DNA of 12,135 nucleotides from an uncultured Collinsella sp. (lineage in GTDB: Bacteria; Actinomycetota; Coriobacteriia; Coriobacteriales; Coriobacteriaceae). Numbering within the stretch: position 1 is the stretch's first letter; each line of letters begins with the position of its first letter. The DNA is taken from the NCBI GenBank assembly GCA_900552155.1, contig URYU01000043.1:1-12135 (forward strand), in the 5' to 3' direction. The notes beneath the pieces are model-generated. The model searched no databases, was not told where the DNA came from, and worked only from the letters and a program-made list of their open reading frames with translations. Positions 1 to 6,426 of this stretch are shown one piece after another. A program made the position numbers and the translations under genes.

Positions 1-414
1 GAGCGCAATCTCGATGCAAAAGGTCGTCTATCCCTGCCTGCACCCCTTCGTGAGGAGCTTGGAGAGCACGTTCGCGTGTTCAAAGCCCTGGATGTCGATG
101 CTCTGTACGTGTTCTCTGCCGAGGCCTTCGATAAGTGGGTCGAAGGACTCTTCGCGGGTCGTGAGGGCCACGAGGGTTTTAACCCGCGTGACATCAACGA
201 CCAGAAGCTCATGAGGGCGATCACCAAGCGCACCACGTCGATGGATGTGGACAGCGCGGGTCGTATCGGTCTTTCCGAGTCTCTCCGCAAGCAGGCGAAC
301 CTCGACCGCGAGGGCACGGTTGTGGGCAACTACGACCACCTTGAGGTGTGGGACCGCGCTACGGCCGATGAGGACGATGACGACGAGGCCCTGCTGGACC
401 TCTTCTTCTCGTAA
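1..414 (+). CDS. mraZ: MraZ, transcriptional regulator of the dcw cluster (5' end missing)
   Basis: MraZ is an AbrB-like, ring-forming DNA-binding protein that sits first in dcw clusters and binds repeats upstream of its own gene. The reading frame is open from base 1, and 137 residues are visible before the TAA stop. Two copies of the family's DxxxR signature are present. One is LDAKGRLSLP at visible residues 4-13 (D5, R9). The other is VDSAGRI around residues 83-89 (D84, R88). These mark the two MraZ half-domains. Because the first signature lies so close to the edge, only about 8-12 N-terminal residues are probably lost, together with the promoter and MraZ operator. The C-terminus ends in a very acidic stretch (DEDDDDE) followed by LLDLFFS. 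An internal GTG at base 76 would remove the first half-domain and is not the real start. rsmH follows closely, as is usual. The identification is secure. Confidence 0.95.
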   Translation, partial: ERNLDAKGRLSLPAPLREELGEHVRVFKALDVDALYVFSAEAFDKWVEGLFAGREGHEGFNPRDINDQKLMRAITKRTTSMDVDSAGRIGLSESLRKQANLDREGTVVGNYDHLEVWDRATADEDDDDEALLDLFFS

Positions 415-436
415 GGGCAAGGCACGAGTAACGGAT

Positions 437-440
437 GGAG
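437..440 (+). promoter_or_regulatory. Candidate ribosome binding site for rsmH (GGAG)
   Basis: GGAG lies 9 nt before a TTG at 450. The alternative in-frame ATG at 435 overlaps this site and has no convincing purine-rich sequence upstream. This favours the TTG start. Confidence 0.5.
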
Positions 441-449
441 CGTGGGATC

Positions 450-1400
450 TTGACACAAGAATATCGGCATGAACCTGTCATGCTCGGCGAAGTGCTTGAG
501 TCGCTGCAGCTAAAGAGCGGCTCCGTCGTCTGCGACTGCACCCTTGGCGGTGCCGGCCATTCGGTAAAGATGGCCGCGCAGGTGGGGGAGACCGGCCTTT
601 TGCTCGGCGTCGATCAGGACGACATGGCCCTTGAGGCCGCTGGCGCCCGGCTGGACCGCGAGGTTCCCGGCGTACCATACCAGCTGCTGAAGGGCAACTT
701 CGGCGACTTGGACGAGCTGCTTTGCTCGGCCGAGGTGCCCGGGGTCGATGGCTTCCTGTTCGACTTGGGCGTTTCGTCGCCGCAACTCGATATCCCTGGC
801 AGGGGCTTTTCGTACAACGAGGACGCCCCATTGGACATGCGGATGGATCCGGGTAACAACACCTTAAACGCAGCTGAGGTCATCAACACCTATAACGAAC
901 ACGACCTCGCCCGGATTCTACGCGTCTATGGCGAAGAGAAGTTCGCCTCGCAGATCGCACGTGAGATCGTGCGCCGCCGCGAGCATGAGCCGATCGAAAC
1001 CACCGGCCAGTTTGTCGAGATCATCAAGGCTGGTATCCCCGCTGCCGCTCGCCGGCATGGCGGACACCCAGCCAAGAAAAGTTTCCAGGCCATTCGCATC
1101 GAGGTCAATCACGAACTCGATGTGCTCGAGCGAGGGCTTGACGCCGCCACAAGGTGGCTCAACCCGGGCGGACGCATCTGCGTCATCTCGTATCACTCGC
1201 TCGAGGACCGTATCGTAAAGAACCACTTTAAGGAGATGAGCCAGGGGTGCACGTGTCCGCCGGAGATTCCGGTGTGCGTGTGCGGCAACGTGCCGATACT
1301 CAAGGGCATCACCCGCAAACCCCTGGTTGCCCAACCCGATGAGGTTGCGCGCAACCCTCGGGCGAGATCAGCCAAGATCCGCGTGGCGCAGCGTCTGTAG
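450..1400 (+). CDS. rsmH: 16S rRNA (cytosine-1402-N4)-methyltransferase RsmH (MraW)
   Basis: RsmH uses S-adenosylmethionine to N4-methylate C1402 in the decoding centre of 16S rRNA. The chosen TTG start gives 316 residues beginning (M)TQEYRHEPVML, which matches the usual family N-terminus; ATG 435 would add five residues (321 in total). Visible motifs are TLGGAGHS at about 31-38 (the SAM-binding glycine loop), DLGVSSPQLD, GRGFSYNEDAPLDMRMD, HPAKKSFQAIRIEVN, ISYHSLEDRIVKNHFK and the C-terminal RNPRARSAKIRVAQ. A four-cysteine cluster (C267, C269, C276, C278; CxCPP...CxC) is typical of many RsmH proteins and may bind metal. The length is normal and no key residue is missing. The gene begins 35 nt after mraZ and is presumably co-transcribed with it. 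Function is very secure; the start is less so. Confidence 0.96.
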   Translation: MTQEYRHEPVMLGEVLESLQLKSGSVVCDCTLGGAGHSVKMAAQVGETGLLLGVDQDDMALEAAGARLDREVPGVPYQLLKGNFGDLDELLCSAEVPGVDGFLFDLGVSSPQLDIPGRGFSYNEDAPLDMRMDPGNNTLNAAEVINTYNEHDLARILRVYGEEKFASQIAREIVRRREHEPIETTGQFVEIIKAGIPAAARRHGGHPAKKSFQAIRIEVNHELDVLERGLDAATRWLNPGGRICVISYHSLEDRIVKNHFKEMSQGCTCPPEIPVCVCGNVPILKGITRKPLVAQPDEVARNPRARSAKIRVAQRL

Positions 1401-1490
1401 ACGCGACCGCGCGATATTGGACCTCCCGCTCGTACCACAAACGAAGCTTAAACACACTACCAACGTACTCGGGATGGGAGGCGGCATATC
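1401..1490 (+). other. Intergenic gap between rsmH and ftsL
   Basis: This 90-nt stretch shows no terminator-like hairpin with a T-run. A TTGGAC at 1417-1422 resembles a -35 box, but nothing convincing sits at -10 spacing. The only clear element is the GGGAGG ribosome binding site at 1476-1481, 9 nt before the ftsL ATG. The upstream genes most likely read through. Confidence 0.5.
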
Positions 1491-1961
1491 ATGGGCTACA
1501 ACACCTCAAACGCAGCGCTCGCCTATGATATGAACGCCATGCCCGCCTATCGTGAGGCACCGCAGGCCCCCGTTGCTCCCCGCGAGCAGCGCACGCCGCG
1601 CTTTGATGTCTACACGGGCGCGGGCCGTCAGGCAAACCAGGCGGTAAGCCCGGTTTTCATGAGCGTTCTTAAAACGTTTTGCATCATTGCGGCCATCTTC
1701 ATGACGATCGGTGTCGCCCGTGTGGCGCTCGCCGGCGTTACGGCCCAGGTGCTCAACAGCAACGCCGCGCTTACCAACACGCTCGAGAAGGCGACCGACG
1801 AGAGCTCCGACCTGGAGGTCATGCATTCGGTCTATGGTGCCGACACGCGCATTCGCGACCTTGCGGGCGCTTATGGCATGGTGGAGCCCAGCGAGAGCGT
1901 TACACTTGATTTTTCGCAGGATGCAGCCGCGGGCGCTAGCTCGACCGCGACCGCTCAGTAA
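1491..1961 (+). CDS. ftsL: FtsL-like bitopic cell division protein
   Basis: FtsL is a small single-pass membrane protein that joins FtsB/DivIC and FtsQ/DivIB and activates the FtsW-FtsI synthase at the septum. This 156-residue protein has the expected plan. A cytoplasmic N-terminal region of about 57 residues is rich in Ala, Pro and Arg. One membrane segment follows (about 58-82, FMSVLKTFCIIAAIFMTIGV and onward). An external region of coiled-coil character follows (about 85-113). Then comes RIRDLAGAYGMVEP at 120-133, which resembles the conserved FtsL ending (R-I-E-x-I-A-x-x-x-L-G-M-x-x-P). The last 20 or so residues are low-complexity Ala/Ser/Thr. Overall sequence is divergent, so the call rests on topology, that motif, and the position between rsmH and ftsI where ftsL normally lies. 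A strong GGGAGG site 9 nt upstream supports the start. Confidence 0.82.
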   Translation: MGYNTSNAALAYDMNAMPAYREAPQAPVAPREQRTPRFDVYTGAGRQANQAVSPVFMSVLKTFCIIAAIFMTIGVARVALAGVTAQVLNSNAALTNTLEKATDESSDLEVMHSVYGADTRIRDLAGAYGMVEPSESVTLDFSQDAAAGASSTATAQ

Positions 1962-1978
1962 CAAGACGGTAGCTGAGT

Positions 1979-3844
1979 ATGACAAATGACTATCGCCGCG
2001 GCTCCGACGGGGGTCGCGGTTCTGGACGTCCCTCATCGCGGGGACGTTCTGGTTATCAAGGAACGGGTCGGCCATCTTACAACGCGAGGCCGTCCTATGG
2101 CAACGACCCCGCGTCGCGTCTCCGTGGCTCGAGTAGTCCTCAGATGCATAACACCAGACCGCGCAAGAGCTCGTCGACCGAATGGCTCACGGGCACGCCG
2201 CTGCCCCGGCGCAAAGCTGTCATGGGCTTCATCGGGCTTGGCTTGGGTTTGGGCGCCCTTCGCCTTGCCGACTATCAAATCGTGGAAGCCGATAAGTTAC
2301 GCGACCGCGCCGATGCACGTCGCTTGCTTGCGCAGACGCTGTATGCCAAGCGCGGTACCATCTACGACCGTAACGGCAACGTGCTGACGTCGTCGGTCGA
2401 ATGCCGCAACATCGCCGTGAATCCTCAGCTTATCGAGGACGTTGACAAGACGGTGTCAGCGCTGGTCAAAGCTACGGGAATCGATAAAAAGACCTGTCGC
2501 GAGCTCGTTGAGTCGGATGGCACCTGGGTGTATATCAAACGCCAGGTGGACGAGGACGATGTCGCGGCGCTGGAGAAGAAGAACCTGCCAGGCGTGCTCT
2601 TTGAGCAGGCCATGAAGCGCGTGTACCCCTACGGCAACCTGGCATCGCAGGTGCTTGGCGTGGTAAACGTGGACAACGACGGTCTGACGGGCCTCGAAAA
2701 ACAGTACAACAAGCTTTTGACCGGAACCAACGGTTCGCTGGTGCGCGAGCGGGCGAGGGACGGTAGCTATATCGCGGGCGGCGCCTATAAGAAGGTGGCG
2801 GCGGTGGACGGCGTGGATATCGTGACGACGCTCGATGTCAATATCCAGCGTGCCGCCGAGGACGCCCTGGCCGAGGCGGTCGAAAAGACCAAGGCCAAGA
2901 ATGGCTCGGCCCTGGTCACCGATCCCACGACGGGCGAGATTCTGGCGGCATGCTCGTATCCGACATATGACCAGACCAATCTGGAAAATGCCAAGACCGA
3001 GGACATGAACTTGCGCCTGGTTACCGATGCCTACGAGCCCGGCTCGGTCTTTAAGACGCTCGTGGCCGGTGCCGGCTTCGACTTGGGCGCCGTGCGTTCG
3101 AGCACGTCGTTTGAGGTGCCGGCGAGCATTAAGGTTGGCGACGACACCGTTACCGACGCCGATAAGCGCGACTACACCATGACCATGGACGTGCGCGAGA
3201 TGATGCGCCGTTCGTCCAATGTGGGCTTTGTCCTAGTGGGACGCAAGATCGGTGCCGATGATTTTGCCACCTATGTGGACAAGTGGGGTATCGGTCATAG
3301 CTCCGGTGTCGATTTTCCGGGTGAGAGCCTGGGCATCGTCAAGGAGCGCGACCAGTACGACGGCGCCACGCTGGGCTCGATGAGCTTTGGTCAGGCGCTG
3401 TCCGTCTCGCCGATTGAGGTCGCACGTGCCGTGGGCGGCATCGCGAACGGCGGCGTGATGATGACGCCGCACTTCTATAAGTCCAGCAAGGGCGATGAGA
3501 AGGACTGGGGCGAAGGTGAGCGTGCGATTTCGGAGGACGCTGCCGCCCAGGTGACATCGTGCATGCAGACGGTCGTGTCCGAAGGCACGGGCGTTGGCGG
3601 TGCGGTCGATGGCGATGACGTAGCGGGCAAGACCGGGACGGCCGAGCGTGCTGACGAGAACGGCGGTTACCTCAAGGAGAACTACATGTCGTCCTTTATG
3701 GGCTTTGCGCCGGCACAATCGCCCAAGGTGCTGTGCTATATCACACTCGATGGAACGCCGCGCGGCTCGGATGCCGCCGCGGTGCCATTCCAGTCCATTA
3801 TGGCCAACGCGCTCGACGTGCTGGGTATCCCGCGCACGAAGTAG
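1979..3844 (+). CDS. ftsI: FtsI/PBP3-type peptidoglycan D,D-transpeptidase (class B PBP)
   Basis: This is the septal transpeptidase that crosslinks glycan strands made by FtsW; it is the target of beta-lactams. Its 621 residues are arranged as follows. A cytoplasmic tail of about 80 residues is very rich in Gly, Arg and Ser and probably disordered. A membrane anchor lies at about 82-98. A dimerisation domain opens at KRGTIYDRNGNVL (about 124-136). The transpeptidase domain carries SVFK (catalytic S356, K359), SSN (S412-N414) and KTG (K551-G553). The protein ends soon after the catalytic domain, with no PASTA repeats. The ATG lies 17 nt after the ftsL stop, but its ribosome binding site is weak; the next in-frame ATG (2144) is no better and would cut the tail. 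The tail contains a DPASRLR motif that recurs in the FtsW tail. Function is secure; the exact start is moderately so. Confidence 0.95.
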   Translation: MTNDYRRGSDGGRGSGRPSSRGRSGYQGTGRPSYNARPSYGNDPASRLRGSSSPQMHNTRPRKSSSTEWLTGTPLPRRKAVMGFIGLGLGLGALRLADYQIVEADKLRDRADARRLLAQTLYAKRGTIYDRNGNVLTSSVECRNIAVNPQLIEDVDKTVSALVKATGIDKKTCRELVESDGTWVYIKRQVDEDDVAALEKKNLPGVLFEQAMKRVYPYGNLASQVLGVVNVDNDGLTGLEKQYNKLLTGTNGSLVRERARDGSYIAGGAYKKVAAVDGVDIVTTLDVNIQRAAEDALAEAVEKTKAKNGSALVTDPTTGEILAACSYPTYDQTNLENAKTEDMNLRLVTDAYEPGSVFKTLVAGAGFDLGAVRSSTSFEVPASIKVGDDTVTDADKRDYTMTMDVREMMRRSSNVGFVLVGRKIGADDFATYVDKWGIGHSSGVDFPGESLGIVKERDQYDGATLGSMSFGQALSVSPIEVARAVGGIANGGVMMTPHFYKSSKGDEKDWGEGERAISEDAAAQVTSCMQTVVSEGTGVGGAVDGDDVAGKTGTAERADENGGYLKENYMSSFMGFAPAQSPKVLCYITLDGTPRGSDAAAVPFQSIMANALDVLGIPRTK

Positions 3845-3860
3845 GGGGTTACAATCTTGA

Positions 3861-3910
3861 GCGTGGTCTGCCGTTTGATCTGAAGGGTGTTCACATGCCC
3901 TGCACCACGC
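3861..3910 (+). repeat. Imperfect hairpin candidate: 7-nt inverted repeat
   Basis: GCGTGGT at 3861-3867 is the exact reverse complement of ACCACGC at 3904-3910, separated by 36 nt. The pairing does not extend at either end, so in this G+C-rich DNA it may be chance. It encloses the start of the small candidate ORF. Confidence 0.25.
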
Positions 3911-3942
3911 GCGCATGGCACTGGGATACAATACGCCGATAG
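3895..3942 (+). CDS. Possible 15-codon leader ORF upstream of murF
   Basis: An ATG at 3895 opens a frame encoding MPCTTRAWHWDTIRR, ending in TAG at 3940-3942. It has a reasonable Shine-Dalgarno-like AAGGGTG (3883-3889) 5 nt upstream and contains two tryptophan codons separated by one histidine. It ends 27 nt before the murF start. It could be a translated leader that affects murF expression, or simply chance. There is no homology or coding-bias evidence at this length. Confidence 0.18.
   Translation: MPCTTRAWHWDTIRR
3927..3932 (+). promoter_or_regulatory. Weak candidate -10 element for murF
   Basis: TACAAT matches the -10 consensus at five of six positions and lies 37 nt before the murF ATG, at a suitable distance. 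No recognisable -35 box sits 16-18 nt upstream, and there is no proper extended -10 TG. It is also inside the candidate leader ORF. A local A+T-rich patch (3941-3955) follows. Confidence 0.25.
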
Positions 3943-3969
3943 CATTATTAGGTTTACAGGGGAGCTGCA

Positions 3970-5394
3970 ATGATAGAGATCGCCGTCAACAACCTCGCGG
4001 CCTCAACGGGGGCCCGAACCGTGACGGAAGAAGTCGACCGGGTATGCCGCGGGTGCGTTATCGACTCGCGTCAGGTCGAGGAGGGGACGATCTTTGTCGC
4101 CTTCCCCGGCGAAAAGGTCGACGGCAATGATTTTGCCTCCCGTGCCATCGAGTCGGGTGCCGGTGCCGTCGTGATGACGCGCGAGCCCGATGCCGAGCTG
4201 GTTTCGTTGGCGCAGGATAAGGGATGCGCCATCTTGCTGACCGACGACCCCGTGGAGTTCTTGCTGCGCCTGGCGCACGTATATCGCTTGGAGCTTGGCT
4301 GCCTGGTCGTCGGCATTACCGGTTCGATTGGCAAGACGACGACCAAGGACGTGCTCGCCGCCGTGCTCGCCAAGCGTTATCGCGTCTGGGCCACGAAGGG
4401 CAATTTCAACAACTTGATCGGCATGCCGCTCACGGTGCTTTCCGCTCCGGCCGATACCGAGGTCCTGGTGCTCGAGATGGGCATGAACCATTTTCATGAG
4501 ATTGAGCGCCTGTCCCAGTCTGCCAACCCCAATCTTGCCATCGTGAGCAAGATCGGAACCTCCCACATCGGTATCCTGGGCAGCCGCGAGAACATCGCTC
4601 GCGCCAAGTCCGAGATTGTCCAGGGCATGTGCGCCGCCGGCGACTTCTCGCCGTTGCTGGTTTTGGGCGGCGAGGACGACTTTACGCCGTTCATTCGCGA
4701 TACGTTCGCCCAGCCTGCGGGTATTGACGTGATGCTGGCCGGTGTCTCGGACGACGACGAGGTCCGCGCGCGCGACATTCGCGTCGACGACGAGGGCCAT
4801 CCGGTCTTTACGCTCGACTTTGGTCAGGGCGACACGGTCGATACCATGTTGGCTATTCCCGGTGTGCAGTCCGTGCCCAATGCCGTCAAGGCCGCCGCGG
4901 TCGCCTATCGTCTTGGCGTGACGCCCGAGCAGATCGATGCTGCCTTTAGGGGCCTTACGATCACCGGTCACCGTCAGGAGATCAAGCGCGCCAAGAGCGG
5001 AGCACGCATCATCGACGACTCCTATAACGCCAGTGCCGAGTCTATGGCTGCCGGCCTCGATTTGCTGTGCTCGCTCATCTGTGACGGTTCGCGCATGGCG
5101 ATCTTGGGCGAGATGGGCGAGATGGGCGACGAGGCTCCCCGCATGCATGAGCTCGTGGGAGCCTATGCCGCCGCCAAGAAGCTCGACATGCTCGCGTGCG
5201 TTGGCGGCGAGCTGGCTCAGCTCATGGCCGATGCCGCACGTATGATGGGTATGGATGAGGACCGCATCCAGGTATTCTCCGATTATCAGCAGGTGCTCGA
5301 CCGCATGGGCGGCGCGCTTGAAAATCATGATGTTGTACTGGTCAAGGGTTCCCGTTTTGTTGAGCTCGACCGCTTTGTGGAAGGTGTGTGCTAG
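3970..5394 (+). CDS. murF: UDP-MurNAc-tripeptide--D-Ala-D-Ala ligase MurF
   Basis: MurF is the cytoplasmic ATP-dependent ligase that adds D-Ala-D-Ala to the UDP-MurNAc-tripeptide, completing the pentapeptide. The 474 residues show the Mur ligase three-domain plan. The N-terminal substrate domain contains RVCRGCVIDSRQVEEGTIFVA-type sequence (about 25-46). The central ATPase domain has the P-loop GITGSIGKTTTK (K122), then KGNFNNLIGMPLTVLS and LEMGMNHFHEI. The C-terminal domain has IIDDSYNASAESM and LGEMGEMGDEA, and ends with VLVKGSRFVELDRFV. DDSYNA and the GNxNNxIGxPL signature distinguish MurF from MurC, MurD and MurE. Length is normal. AGGGGAG sits 5 nt before the ATG, giving one of the best ribosome binding sites in the window. 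It follows the gap where murE is missing, and mraY begins 3 nt after its stop, so those two are coupled. Confidence 0.96.
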   Translation: MIEIAVNNLAASTGARTVTEEVDRVCRGCVIDSRQVEEGTIFVAFPGEKVDGNDFASRAIESGAGAVVMTREPDAELVSLAQDKGCAILLTDDPVEFLLRLAHVYRLELGCLVVGITGSIGKTTTKDVLAAVLAKRYRVWATKGNFNNLIGMPLTVLSAPADTEVLVLEMGMNHFHEIERLSQSANPNLAIVSKIGTSHIGILGSRENIARAKSEIVQGMCAAGDFSPLLVLGGEDDFTPFIRDTFAQPAGIDVMLAGVSDDDEVRARDIRVDDEGHPVFTLDFGQGDTVDTMLAIPGVQSVPNAVKAAAVAYRLGVTPEQIDAAFRGLTITGHRQEIKRAKSGARIIDDSYNASAESMAAGLDLLCSLICDGSRMAILGEMGEMGDEAPRMHELVGAYAAAKKLDMLACVGGELAQLMADAARMMGMDEDRIQVFSDYQQVLDRMGGALENHDVVLVKGSRFVELDRFVEGVC

Positions 5395-5397
5395 CCC

Positions 5398-6417
5398 ATG
5401 TTCGGCAATCCCTCGTATCCTACGTATCAGGCCTTTTTGGGACTTGGCATCGCTGCCGCCATTGCGTTGCTGCTTATGCCGTGGTGGATCAAGCTGCTGA
5501 AGGTCGAGGGTATCGGCCAGCAGGTCCGAGCCGACGGCCCCAAGCGTCATTTGATTAAACAGGGTACGCCGACCATGGGCGGTGTCATCATCCTTGTCGC
5601 GATCTCGCTGACCTGCCTGCTGATGGGCAAGCTCACCACCGAGCTCGTGCTCGTGCTGCTTGCCACGCTGGCCACCGGCGTTCTGGGTCTCATCGACGAC
5701 CTGACCTCCGTCACGCATGGTCGCTCGCTCGGCCTGACGCCTCACGCCAAGATGATCGGCCTGACCATCATCTGCGTCACTTTTACCGTGCTCGCCGTCA
5801 ATTGGTGCGGCGTCGCCCCCGAGATTCGTTTTCCCGGCGGCCTGACGATTGACCTCGGTGTTCTTTCGACCACCATCTGCGGCCTTTCGTTCCCGTGGCT
5901 CTACATTGTATTTTGCTGGCTGATGATCGCTGGTCTTTCCAATGCCGTGAACCTGACCGATGGTCTGGACGGCCTTGCCGGCGGCACTTCCATGATCGCC
6001 ATGCTCGCCATGGCCGCCATGGCGTTTTTGCACGGTGACGTGAACCTGTCCATCTTCTGCACGGCGTGCGCCGGTGCCTGCCTGGGCTTTTTGTGGTTCA
6101 ACTGCTACCCGGCGAGCATCTTTATGGGCGATACCGGCTCGCTTGCCCTGGGTGCCGCTTTTGCCTGCACCTCCATCATTACCAACACCGAAGTCGTTTC
6201 CCTCATCATCGGCGGCCTGTTTATCGTCGAGACTCTGTCGGTCATGATCCAGGTCGTCTATTTCCACTTTACGCACAAGCGCGTCTTCCTTATGGCGCCC
6301 ATCCATCATCATTTCGAAATGAAGGGCTGGGCCGAGACCAAGGTCGTTATCCGTTTTTGGATTATCGCCGCGGCCTTTGGCGCCGTTGGCCTCGCCCTGT
6401 TCTTCCAGTTGGGATAG
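5398..6417 (+). CDS. mraY: Phospho-N-acetylmuramoyl-pentapeptide-transferase MraY
   Basis: MraY transfers phospho-MurNAc-pentapeptide from UDP to undecaprenyl phosphate, making lipid I on the inner face of the membrane. The 339-residue protein is strongly hydrophobic, with about ten membrane segments. Visible motifs are KQGTPTMGG near the N-terminus, LIDDLTSV (D100, D101), NAVNLTDGLDGLAGG (from N182), FMGDTGSLALG (F242-G252, D245) and APIHHHFEMKGW (H303-H305). These include the conserved acidic and His-triad residues around the Mg2+/nucleotide site. Length is slightly short of the E. coli protein (about 360) but complete. The ATG lies 3 nt after the murF stop; the likely ribosome binding site (GGAAGGTG, 5379-5386) is inside the end of murF, which implies translational coupling. 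murD follows after 9 nt. Confidence 0.97.
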   Translation: MFGNPSYPTYQAFLGLGIAAAIALLLMPWWIKLLKVEGIGQQVRADGPKRHLIKQGTPTMGGVIILVAISLTCLLMGKLTTELVLVLLATLATGVLGLIDDLTSVTHGRSLGLTPHAKMIGLTIICVTFTVLAVNWCGVAPEIRFPGGLTIDLGVLSTTICGLSFPWLYIVFCWLMIAGLSNAVNLTDGLDGLAGGTSMIAMLAMAAMAFLHGDVNLSIFCTACAGACLGFLWFNCYPASIFMGDTGSLALGAAFACTSIITNTEVVSLIIGGLFIVETLSVMIQVVYFHFTHKRVFLMAPIHHHFEMKGWAETKVVIRFWIIAAAFGAVGLALFFQLG

Positions 6418-6426
6418 TGGTCTTTC

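Larger units (their letters stand above)
3845..3969 (+). other. ftsI-murF gap where murE usually lies
   Basis: In most dcw clusters murE sits between ftsI and murF. Here only 125 nt separate the two genes and no MurE remnant is readable. The stretch contains two TACAAT hexamers (3850-3855 and 3927-3932), a short possible ORF (3895-3942), an inverted repeat (3861-3867 with 3904-3910), and a good AGGGGAG ribosome binding site (3958-3964) 5 nt before the murF ATG. There is no T-run terminator. Confidence 0.6.

Noticed and set aside
435..449. ATG at 435 as the rsmH start.
   Set aside because: It gives an atypical N-terminal extension and overlaps the likely ribosome binding site; TTG at 450 has better spacing and a family-like N-terminus. 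It is not excluded.
3845..3969. Riboswitch or rho-independent terminator in the ftsI-murF gap.
   Set aside because: Only a 7-nt inverted repeat with a long loop and no following T-run was found; it matches no riboswitch core I recognise.
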